This document shows positions 1-5,075 of a stretch of DNA of 6,099 bases, piece after piece (the stretch's first letter is position 1; each line of letters starts with the position of its first letter). Both the position numbers and the translations under genes were made by a program. The stretch spans positions 1-6,099 of the forward strand of contig CAMDWF010000146.1 of the NCBI GenBank assembly GCA_945878795.1, given 5' to 3'. The notes below the pieces were generated by a model. The model was given only the letters and a program-made list of their open reading frames with translations. It was not told the origin of the DNA and did not search any database. This DNA is from Synechococcus sp. UW140. Lineage in GTDB: Bacteria > Cyanobacteriota > Cyanobacteriia > PCC-6307 > Cyanobiaceae.

Positions 1-129
1 AAAGCTGATGGCGATGCTCGCGCCGGTACATATGGAAAACGTTGGTCGACTTTTCGGCTCAAATCAGCCGATTTCAACACATTTTACCGCTTTGTGCCGT
101 TCAAATCAACTGCAGCGGAAGCGGTCTGA
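1..129 (+). CDS. Possible 3' end of an unrecognised gene entering from the left
   Basis: Frame 1 is open from the first base to a TGA at 127-129 and gives 42 residues ending in STAAEAV. The peptide is rich in aromatic and basic residues (YGKRWSTFRLK, FNTFYRFVPFK), but I do not recognise a family. The stretch is about half GC, clearly lower than the roughly 70% of the genes further right, so it may be foreign or decaying DNA. No start codon is visible because any start would lie outside the window. The same bases also carry open stretches in other frames (for example 8-202), so this may be chance. It could be the end of a transposase or of any other protein, and nothing seen here decides that. 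Confidence 0.25.
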   Translation, partial: KADGDARAGTYGKRWSTFRLKSADFNTFYRFVPFKSTAAEAV

Positions 130-131
130 CA

Positions 132-491
132 TTTATAAGGAAGCCCTACCTAAGCGAATCATCTCCATCCAAATTTCAGCATCGACGATCAAGCCGTTCT
201 GAAAGGCCGGGCGGGTGGCATCGCGTGATCCCACAATCTGGGAGATTCCCTGGTGGGTGAGGTAGTCCTTCAGCAGATTCCAGGCAAGCTCGTGGGTGAA
301 CTCAAAACCTTGAATCAATCCCAGCTCCAGTTCGCTGAGCCCCCCGCGTCTGGGCCAACTACCCGACCCGATCAAGCACCAGCAGCGCCCGCTGCTAGTT
401 ATCAAAGCGGTGCAGCCAGCTCGGGTCTGGGGCTTTCGTGATGATTGATCGACCCAGCCCAGGCACCCAGGGCCACCTGGTTTATTAGGGA

Positions 492-497
<6 letters not shown>
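132..497. repeat. Imperfect direct repeat flanking the pseudogene, one copy over the tRNA-Thr 3' end
   Basis: Copy A at 132-147 reads tttataaggaagccct. Copy B at 481-497 reads tttattagggaagccct. They match at 15 positions with one mismatch and one gap, and share an uninterrupted ggaagccct. Copy B covers the last six bases of tRNA-Thr including the discriminator, plus its downstream flank. Copy A contains the stop of the truncated pseudogene. The arrangement resembles an attachment-site duplication, but the tRNA part is short, so a chance or local duplication is also possible. Confidence 0.4.
133..466 (-). pseudogene. Decayed HI0074-family nucleotidyltransferase-partner (HEPN-like) protein
   Basis: Intact members of this family (NTase substrate-binding, HI0074-like, about 130-145 residues) pair with a minimal nucleotidyltransferase. 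On the minus strand, one frame reads DPSWLHRFDN, stop, QRALLVLDRVG, stop, LAQ. A second frame then continues with LSELELGLIQGFEFTHELAW, a segment typical of the family, followed by NLLKDYLTHQGI, IVGSRDATR and AFQNGLI. The TAG stops are at 397-395 and 361-359. The frame changes close to a run of six C at 340-345, where one base too many would explain it. The product ends at MIRLGRASL with a stop at 135-133, about where intact members go on with a SRNxTSHTY-like segment, so the C-terminal quarter is missing. The left limit of homology is uncertain; a GTG at 466 is one possible start. No nucleotidyltransferase partner is visible. Multiple lesions make a sequencing artefact unlikely. Confidence 0.8.
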
Positions 498-563
<66 letters not shown>

Positions 564-574
564 ATGTGGAAAGG

Positions 575-656
575 TGGGCCGGGTTGGATTTGAACCAACG
601 TAGGCAGAGCCAGCGGATTTACAGTCCGCCCCCATTAACCACTCGGGCACCGACCC
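575..656 (-). tRNA. tRNA-Tyr, anticodon GTA
   Basis: On the minus strand this is an 82-base class II tRNA with a long variable arm. The acceptor GGGTCGG pairs with CCGGCCC through one T-G wobble. The anticodon stem CGGA/TCCG encloses CTGTAAA, giving anticodon GTA. The variable region is GCTGGCTCTGCCTAC and the T arm is GTTGGTTCAAATCCAAC. The discriminator is A and CCA is not encoded. It is the first gene of the leftward tRNA pair. The 45 bases at 657-701, between it and aroQ, must hold the promoters of both divergent units. I see no clear -35/-10 pair there. Confidence 0.97.
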
Positions 657-701
657 GAACCACACCCCCAAAACTTACCAGCCCGCCTGTCCCCTTCCCC
701 C

Positions 702-1142
702 ATGCGCCTGCTTGTGCTTCACGGTCCCAACCTCAACCTGCTGGGCCAGCGGGAGCCCGGCCTCTACGGCAGCCGCAGCCTTGACCAGATCAATACCGAC
801 CTGACGGCCCGGGCCCTGGCCCTGGGGGCCGAGCTGGAGTGCTTCCAGAGCAACCACGAGGGGGCCCTGGTGGACCGCATCCAAGCGGCCCGGGGTCAAT
901 GGGAGGGCCTGCTGATCAATGCCGGCGCCTTCACCCACACCTCCATCGCCCTGCGGGATGCCCTGCTGGCCGTGGCGATCCCGTTTGTGGAGGTGCACCT
1001 CAGCAACATCCACGCCCGCGAGCCCTTTCGCCACCACTCCTATCTGGCCGACAAGGCCCTGGGGGTGGTCTGCGGCTTCGGGCCCGCCAGCTATAGCCTG
1101 GCCCTGGAGGGACTGGTGGAACACCTGCGGGCCTCGTCATGA
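702..1142 (+). CDS. aroQ: 3-dehydroquinate dehydratase, type II
   Basis: This cytosolic shikimate-pathway enzyme dehydrates 3-dehydroquinate to 3-dehydroshikimate. The 146-residue length is normal for the dodecameric type II family. The N-terminal GPNLNLLGQREPGLYG carries Arg17 and catalytic Tyr22. FQSNHEGALVDRI at 48-60 and INAGAFTHTSIALRDAL at 72-88 carry Asn73. EVHLSNIHAREPFRHHSY at 97-114 carries Glu97, His99 and Arg106. All of these sit two residues before the equivalents in the Mycobacterium tuberculosis enzyme, so the active site looks complete. The ATG at 702 fits the family start exactly, although only a weak pyrimidine-rich leader precedes it. The stop overlaps the miaE start as ATGA, so the two genes are probably translationally coupled. 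Confidence 0.97.
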   Translation: MRLLVLHGPNLNLLGQREPGLYGSRSLDQINTDLTARALALGAELECFQSNHEGALVDRIQAARGQWEGLLINAGAFTHTSIALRDALLAVAIPFVEVHLSNIHAREPFRHHSYLADKALGVVCGFGPASYSLALEGLVEHLRASS

Positions 1143-1744
1143 CCCGGATCGGCAGCGCCCCCGAGCGGGTCAAGTGGTTGGCGGCACCCTCGATCGCCGC
1201 CTGGCTGGAGCAGGCCCTGGCCCACCCCGACAGCGTGCTGATCGACCACGCCCACTGCGAGCGCAAGGCGGCCGGTGCCGCTTTGCAGCTGATGTTTCGC
1301 TACCCCTCCGATGGCGAGCTGGCCGCCGTGCTCAGCCCCCTGGCCCGCGAAGAGCTGGAGCATTTCGAGTTGGTGCAGCGCCTGCTGATCCACCGCCAGA
1401 TTCCGCTGCGGCCCCTGGCCGCCCCGCCCTACGGCGCCGGCCTGGCCCGCCTGGTGCGGCGCCAAGAACCCTTGCGGCTGCTGGACAGCCTGCTCGTGGC
1501 CGGCCTGATCGAGGCCCGCAGCCACGAGCGCATGGCCCTGCTGGCAGCCCACAGCCCCGACCCTGAATTGGCAGCACTCTACGGCGACCTCCTGGCCAGC
1601 GAGGCCCGCCATTTCGGGCTGTACTGGGTGCTGGCCGAGCGGCGCTTTCCCCGCCCCCAACTCATAAACCGGTTAGAGGAGCTGGCCCAGGCCGAGGCCG
1701 CCCTGCTGGCCAGCCTACACCCCCAACCGCGCATGCACAGCTAA
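1139..1744 (+). CDS. miaE: tRNA 2-methylthio-N6-isopentenyladenosine-37 hydroxylase
   Basis: MiaE is a diiron monooxygenase that hydroxylates the isopentenyl group of ms2i6A at position 37 of tRNAs reading UNN codons. The 201-residue product shows the ferritin-like ligand set: Glu41 in AHCERKAAG, Glu72 and His75 in REELEHFELV, Glu125 in GLIEARSHER, and Glu155 and His158 in ASEARHFGLY. This is two ExxH motifs plus two single Glu ligands on a four-helix bundle, so the metal site appears intact. The ATG at 1139 overlaps the aroQ stop, which supports both the start choice and an operon. The C-terminus HPQPRMHS ends at a TAA 48 bases before the convergent mtnD stop. Confidence 0.95.
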   Translation: MTRIGSAPERVKWLAAPSIAAWLEQALAHPDSVLIDHAHCERKAAGAALQLMFRYPSDGELAAVLSPLAREELEHFELVQRLLIHRQIPLRPLAAPPYGAGLARLVRRQEPLRLLDSLLVAGLIEARSHERMALLAAHSPDPELAALYGDLLASEARHFGLYWVLAERRFPRPQLINRLEELAQAEAALLASLHPQPRMHS

Positions 1745-1748
1745 GAGC

Positions 1749-1772
1749 GGGCGGCAGGGTTGGGCGGCAGGG
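1749..1772. repeat. Paired 11-bp direct repeat in the miaE/mtnD gap
   Basis: The gap between the convergent miaE and mtnD genes (1745-1792) contains gggcggcaggg twice, at 1749-1759 and 1762-1772, separated by tt. There is no self-complementary hairpin with a T-tract, so this does not look like an intrinsic terminator. It is probably a small slippage duplication. Confidence 0.7.
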
Positions 1773-1792
1773 CCATGAGCGGGCCAACAAAA

Positions 1793-2368
1793 TCAGGCGC
1801 TGATCAGCAGCTCGCCCAGCAGCTCGTCGAGTAGCGGGAAGTTCTTGGCGATGCCATCACCGGTGAAGTTCGCCACCCAGCCTTCTGGATTGGCGAAGAA
1901 GCGCAGGGCGCAGAACTGGGGTTCGGGGCCCATGTCAAACCAGTGGCGGGTGCCGGCAGGCACCGCAATCCAGTCGTTGCGCTCGCACAACACCTGCAGC
2001 ACCTCCGCGCCGATATGCAGGCAGAACAGCCCCCGACCCTCGACAAAAAAGCGCACCTCGTCCTCGCTGTGGGTGTGCTCGGCCAAAAACTTCTGCCGCA
2101 GGCTGGCCCGATCGGGGTGGTCCGGCGCCAGCCGGATCGCATCCACCGTGGGATAGCTGCCCGTTGCCTGCACTCGGGCAATCTGGGGGCCATAGGCCGC
2201 CAAAATCGCCTCCTGGTCGGCCTCGGCCGGCAGATTCACCGCCGCCGACCAGCGCTCGAAGCGGATGCCGCGGCCGGCCAGTTGCGTCTGGATCTGGCCG
2301 GCATCCGCCGTGCGCCAGGCCGGGGCTGGCGGCTGGCCCGCCGCGGGATGGATCAGAAGCAGGCTCAT
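1793..2368 (-). CDS. mtnD: Acireductone dioxygenase (methionine salvage)
   Basis: This cupin enzyme oxidises the acireductone 1,2-dihydroxy-5-(methylthio)pent-1-en-3-one. With Fe(II) it yields formate and the methionine precursor 2-keto-4-methylthiobutyrate; with Ni(II) an off-pathway reaction releases CO. The 191-residue length is normal. The metal ligands are His98, His100 and Glu104 in EHTHSEDEVRFFVEG and His142 in VPAGTRHWFDMG. They lie two residues after the Klebsiella positions 96, 98, 102 and 140. The ATG at 2368 gives the expected N-terminus MSLLLIHP. The frame stays open upstream to 2689, but that part is antisense to cobI and rich in Gly, Ala and Pro, so it is not coding. No Shine-Dalgarno site is evident. 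No other mtn gene is in the window. Codons 21-36 contain an unusual inverted repeat. Confidence 0.95.
   Translation of the reverse strand: MSLLLIHPAAGQPPAPAWRTADAGQIQTQLAGRGIRFERWSAAVNLPAEADQEAILAAYGPQIARVQATGSYPTVDAIRLAPDHPDRASLRQKFLAEHTHSEDEVRFFVEGRGLFCLHIGAEVLQVLCERNDWIAVPAGTRHWFDMGPEPQFCALRFFANPEGWVANFTGDGIAKNFPLLDELLGELLISA
2261..2308. repeat. 15-pair inverted repeat with a 6-base bulge inside mtnD
   Basis: The right arm at 2294-2308 (ctggccggcatccgc) pairs completely with 2261-2270 (gcggatgccg) plus 2277-2281 (gccag). The six bases cggccg at 2271-2276 bulge out, and the terminal loop is 12 bases. It lies over codons 21-36 of mtnD (ADAGQ to GIR). Confidence 0.75.
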
Positions 2369-2497
2369 GGCGGCGGCGGCGAGGGGGGCGACAGGGGCTA
2401 AAGGAGCGGGCAGCGGGATGGGAGTCCGCTTGGCCCGGGGAGAAGCGCAGCCTAGAAAGGGTGGCAGCAAAAGGCCTTCGCCATCAACCGCTTCCTT
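2369..2497. other. Divergent mtnD/cobI intergenic region
   Basis: These 129 bases separate the mtnD start from the cobI start and must hold promoters for both. The mtnD side is GC-rich with runs of ggc and gggggg. The cobI side is more purine-rich, with agaaagg at 2454-2460 and gcaaaagg at 2467-2474. I looked for a cobalamin riboswitch ahead of cobI and found no convincing B12-box-like core. No convincing promoter pair can be assigned. Confidence 0.5.
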
Positions 2498-3244
2498 GTG
2501 CCAGCTGAAGCGGCCAGCCCTGGCCTCACCCTGGTGGGGGTTGGTCCTGGCGATCCCGACCTGCTCACCGTCGCGGCGGTGCGGGCCATCACCGCCGCCG
2601 ACACCGTCGCCTACCCGGTGGCCCGCCAGGGCGCCGAGGGCATGGCCGCCATGATTGCCAAGCCCTGGCTGCACGACCGCCAGCGACACCTGCCCCTGCT
2701 ATTTCCGATGGTGGCAGAACCCGCCTCCCTGCGGGCGGCCTGGGCCCTGGCCGCCGACCAGCTAGCCGCCGAACGGGCCGCAGGGAGGCGGGTGGTGCTG
2801 CTCTGCGAAGGCGATGTGTCCCTCTTTGCCAGTGCCAGCTACGTGCTGCTGGCCCTGCAGCAACGCCATCCAACCCTTGAGGTACGCCTGATACCCGGAA
2901 TCACCTCCGTGGCGGCAGCTGCTGCCGCCGCAGCCTGGCCCCTGGCCCTGCAGCGCCAGGGCCTGCTGCTGCTGCCAACCCCAGAAACCGCCGCCGAACT
3001 GGACCAGCTGCTGGCCCAGGCGGCCAGCGGCGGCTGGGTGCTGGCCCTACTCAAACTGGGCCATCGCTGGCCCTGGGTGCGGCCCCTGTTAGAGCAGCGG
3101 GGCCTGCTAGAGCAGGCCCTGTTCGCAATGCGGGTCGGCTGGCCCGACCAACAGCTCCAGCCGGCGGCCGAGGTGGCGGCCCAAGAGGCTCCCTACTTCT
3201 CCCTGTTGCTCATCCGCCAGGGCTGGCCCGCAGTGCTTCCATGA
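2498..3244 (+). CDS. cobI: Precorrin-2 C20-methyltransferase
   Basis: This SAM-dependent methyltransferase adds a methyl group at C-20 of precorrin-2 to give precorrin-3A in corrinoid (pseudocobalamin/B12) synthesis. The 248 residues show the tetrapyrrole methylase fold markers: the SAM loop GVGPGDPDLLT at 14-24, the second SAM-contact segment VVLLCEGDVSLFASASYV at 99-116, and IPGITSVAAAAAA from 132. The C-terminal strand YFSLLLIRQGW is at 233-243. The start is inferred to be GTG at 2498, since the frame has no ATG between the TAG at 2453-2455 and the SAM motif; a nearby alternative cannot be excluded. CobI and cobalt-factor II methyltransferase CbiL are hard to separate by eye, but the aerobic name is customary in picocyanobacteria. 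The stop overlaps the next start as ATGA. Inverted and tandem repeats lie inside the gene. Confidence 0.93.
   Translation: MPAEAASPGLTLVGVGPGDPDLLTVAAVRAITAADTVAYPVARQGAEGMAAMIAKPWLHDRQRHLPLLFPMVAEPASLRAAWALAADQLAAERAAGRRVVLLCEGDVSLFASASYVLLALQQRHPTLEVRLIPGITSVAAAAAAAAWPLALQRQGLLLLPTPETAAELDQLLAQAASGGWVLALLKLGHRWPWVRPLLEQRGLLEQALFAMRVGWPDQQLQPAAEVAAQEAPYFSLLLIRQGWPAVLP
2719..2793. repeat. Perfect 16-bp inverted repeat inside cobI with a nested near-palindrome
   Basis: The left arm at 2719-2734 is acccgcctccctgcgg, and the right arm at 2778-2793 is its exact complement, 43 bases apart. Just inside lies ggcggcc-t-gggccc-t-ggccgcc, roughly 2733-2754, which is self-complementary except at the two t. 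Together they could form a branched hairpin in DNA or mRNA. The arms encode residues PASLR (75-79) and AAGRR (94-98) in the variable part between the two SAM motifs. Confidence 0.8.
3086..3118. repeat. 18-bp-period tandem repeat and hairpin inside cobI
   Basis: CTGTTAGAGCAG at 3086-3097 recurs as CTGCTAGAGCAG at 3104-3115, a period of 18 bases, giving the peptide repeat LLEQRG-LLEQAL. The second copy sits in GGCCTGCTAGAGCAGGCC (3101-3118), a self-complementary hairpin with an 8-bp stem. Confidence 0.6.
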
Positions 3245-3948
3245 CCCCGCTTCTGCCCCCGCCCTTGGCGCCCCAACCCCTTTCGGCCCTGCAGTGGCTC
3301 TCGCTGCTCCATCCCCTGCTGATGGTGCTGTTCGTCTATCCCGTAATCGGCGCCACGATCCGCATCGGCATCCACGTGCGGGAGCGGCGCTTGGGTCAAT
3401 ACCCCCTACCGGCTTCGGTGGGCCCCGAACACCTAGACCACGGCCGCTGGCTGACCACCGCCATGGTGCTGGCGGTGCTGCTGGCCCTGGGCTGGTCCTT
3501 CCTCCACGCCGGTGCCACAGGCACAGGTGCCCATGGCACAGATGCCACTGGCGCTGTCCCAGGAGCGAACTGGCCCCAGCGGCCCCTGGCCCTGGCCCTG
3601 GGTGCCGCTGCGGCCCTGACCTCCTGCCTGGCCCTCTGGCGTGTCAAACGGCCCTGGTTGCGGGCCTGCTTCGCCCTCACCTGCTGGCTGGCGCTGCTGG
3701 GGCTCGGACTCCAGCCAGAGGTACCCCGCTGGAGCGACAACCCCCTGGTTTGGTCATTTTGGCGCTCCCATTTCTGGGGCGGTTGGCTGCTCTGCGGCCT
3801 GTTGCTCTTTGCCATGGCGGCGGCGCCGGAAATCCGCAGCAGACCTTTGTTAAGACACCTGCACCTGGCGGCCAATGCCCTGGTCGCCCTGTTGATGGCG
3901 GTGCAGGCCATCACCGGTTGCCGGGATCTGCTGCAACTCAACGCCTGA
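3241..3948 (+). CDS. DUF4079-family integral membrane protein
   Basis: The product is 235 residues with about six hydrophobic segments, near 20-42, 70-89, 115-133, 138-157, 177-195 and 203-226. The LLHPLLM segment near the N-terminus and the closing HLHLAANALVALLMAVQAITGCRDLL resemble the cyanobacterial DUF4079 family, which has no established function. Conserved-looking histidines (24, 67, 177, 206, 208) sit at or next to the membrane segments and could bind haem or metal, as in cytochrome b561-like bundles; that is inference only. The start overlaps the cobI stop as ATGA, so the two are likely co-translated. From memory, a gene of this type follows cobI in other picocyanobacteria. The loop between segments 2 and 3 contains a three-unit repeat (GATGT, GAHGT, DATGA). 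Confidence 0.75.
   Translation: MTPLLPPPLAPQPLSALQWLSLLHPLLMVLFVYPVIGATIRIGIHVRERRLGQYPLPASVGPEHLDHGRWLTTAMVLAVLLALGWSFLHAGATGTGAHGTDATGAVPGANWPQRPLALALGAAAALTSCLALWRVKRPWLRACFALTCWLALLGLGLQPEVPRWSDNPLVWSFWRSHFWGGWLLCGLLLFAMAAAPEIRSRPLLRHLHLAANALVALLMAVQAITGCRDLLQLNA
3511..3555 (+). repeat. Three 15-bp tandem units within the DUF4079 gene
   Basis: The units ggtgccacaggcaca (3511-3525), ggtgcccatggcaca (3526-3540) and gatgccactggcgct (3541-3555) are in frame and encode GATGT-GAHGT-DATGA at residues 91-105. The first two differ at three bases and the third has diverged further. They extend a polar loop between membrane segments 2 and 3, a place tolerant of length change. Confidence 0.75.
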
Positions 3949-3999
3949 ATCTGCGTTCTTGCTTCAAGATGGCGCCATAACCCCCTGATCCAGCCCTGT
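3949..3999. promoter_or_regulatory. Short gap with two palindromes before the AraC gene
   Basis: This 51-base gap carries tcttg-ctt-caaga (3957-3969) abutting the perfect 10-bp palindrome atggcgccat (3969-3978). They sit 20-40 bases before the presumed start of the AraC-family gene, so an operator is possible. The palindromes are short and GGCGCC recurs elsewhere in the window, so this is weak. No clear promoter is visible. Confidence 0.25.
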
Positions 4000-5028
4000 T
4001 TGAGCCTGGTTTCCATCCCCCCCGTCTGGAAAGCCAGTAGCGCCAACCCCGCCGGTTTGCCCCTACTGACACTGCCCCATACCCACATCTGCAAAGATCC
4101 GGTGCAGTTCGCCGAGGGGATCCAAGCCCTGCTGCCCGTGCGCAGCTGCGATGCTCTCCACCGGGATCGACCCTTCCAGGTGATCAGCGGGGGGCTGCGA
4201 ATCGGCGCCATCACCGTGATCAGCAACTGGGGCAGTGGCATTTGTGGCCGGGTTGAAGGCATGGACGATGCCCAGTTGATCGTTCCGTACCAGGGGGTCG
4301 GACACTTTGATGTCGGTGGAAGGCGACTCGACAACCGGTCCGGTTCCACGGTGTTGTATTTGCCGGGCGGAGATTGGCAGGTCAGCAGCGACGTGCTAGC
4401 AGGTGTGGTAATCCGCTTACCCCGCAACGCGATTGCCAAGGTGCGGCAGGGGATGGCGGGCCCAGCGGCCCCCCAAGATCCGCCGGGCCTCCTGGAGTCC
4501 CCCATGCTCTTGCGATACCACCATTCACAGCAAGCGGGCCCTTTCCTCAGCCTCTACCGCGCCTTGGCCCTCCTCAATGCCGCCACCGTGGCCAACGGCA
4601 ACCTGAGCGAAAGCCTGCGGCTCGATGACCTGCTACTGCGACTCGTAGGGCTGTTGCTTGGGCCCCTGCCCGACGAACCCCCACCGAGCCACTCCGGTGT
4701 GGGCGGGCCCTTCGAAGCCCTGATCGACTGGATTGGCGCCAACTGCCATCGCCCCCTCAGCCTCAGCGACCTGGAAAAGCAATCCCATTACTCCCGCCGC
4801 AGCCTCCAGTACGCCTTCCGCCAACGCTTTGGCTGTGGGCCGATGCAATACATCCGTCGGCAACGGCTGGAGCTGGCAAAGCAACGCTTGCTCGCCCCCA
4901 TGTCCGGTACCACCGTGACCTCGGTGGCCCAGGAATGCGGTTACCTCAGCGTCGCCAACTTCCGGCGCGATTATCAACAGCGCTTCGGGAAGCCCCCTTC
5001 TGGCGCGCTGCGGCGCCTGCGGCCTTGA
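4000..5028 (+). CDS. AraC-family transcriptional regulator
   Basis: The product is 342 residues. The C-terminal third is a double helix-turn-helix AraC domain. The first HTH is around 254-277 (LSLSDLEKQSHYSRRSLQYAFRQRFG). The linker helix PMQYIRRQRLELAKQRL follows at 281-297. The second HTH is around 304-330, with VTSVAQECGYLSVANFRRDYQQRFG. The N-terminal part (about 58-150) is rich in beta strands and glycine, with VPYQGVGHFDVGGRRL and SGSTVLYLPGGDW, like the cupin-type sensing half of AraC_binding_2 proteins. The ligand and target genes are unknown. No in-frame ATG exists between the DUF4079 stop (3946-3948) and the conserved region. TTG at 4000 is the likeliest start, since GTG at 4138 would cut into the N-terminal domain. 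It may be read through from cobI-DUF4079 or have its own promoter in the 51-base gap. Confidence 0.85.
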   Translation: MSLVSIPPVWKASSANPAGLPLLTLPHTHICKDPVQFAEGIQALLPVRSCDALHRDRPFQVISGGLRIGAITVISNWGSGICGRVEGMDDAQLIVPYQGVGHFDVGGRRLDNRSGSTVLYLPGGDWQVSSDVLAGVVIRLPRNAIAKVRQGMAGPAAPQDPPGLLESPMLLRYHHSQQAGPFLSLYRALALLNAATVANGNLSESLRLDDLLLRLVGLLLGPLPDEPPPSHSGVGGPFEALIDWIGANCHRPLSLSDLEKQSHYSRRSLQYAFRQRFGCGPMQYIRRQRLELAKQRLLAPMSGTTVTSVAQECGYLSVANFRRDYQQRFGKPPSGALRRLRP

Positions 5029-5044
5029 CCGCCTGCGGCCTTGA
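5014..5044. repeat. Tandem duplication across the AraC gene stop codon
   Basis: cgcctgcggccttga occurs at 5014-5028 and again at 5030-5044, a period of 16 bases. The first copy ends with the TGA stop of the AraC gene (5026-5028). The second lies just outside the reading frame in the convergent gap 5029-5075. That gap shows no T-tract hairpin, so no terminator is called. Confidence 0.85.
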
Positions 5045-5075
5045 ACTACCACCACCCCAGCGCCCCTTGCCCCCC

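Noticed and set aside
440..491. Terminator after tRNA-Thr
   Set aside because: Only a 5-bp stem (ccagg/cctgg) is visible and no T-run follows on the minus strand.
675..1124. Minus-strand frame opposite aroQ
   Set aside because: It is a shadow of aroQ, whose catalytic residues are all in place on the plus strand.
2369..2497. Cobalamin riboswitch upstream of cobI
   Set aside because: The leader has gacaggggc and other suggestive pieces but no recognisable B12 box or ordered core, and 129 bases is short for one.
2369..2689. N-terminal extension of the mtnD frame on the minus strand (107 extra residues)
   Set aside because: It is antisense to the start of cobI and low in complexity, and the acireductone dioxygenase family starts at MSLLLIHP (2368).
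3456..3477. Hairpin caccgcc/ggcggtg in the DUF4079 gene
   Set aside because: A 7-bp GC stem is expected by chance at this base composition.
3396..4505. Long minus-strand open frame (369 residues) opposite DUF4079 and the AraC gene
   Set aside because: It spans two real genes and the gap between them in antisense, with no recognisable domain. Such frames are common in GC-rich DNA.
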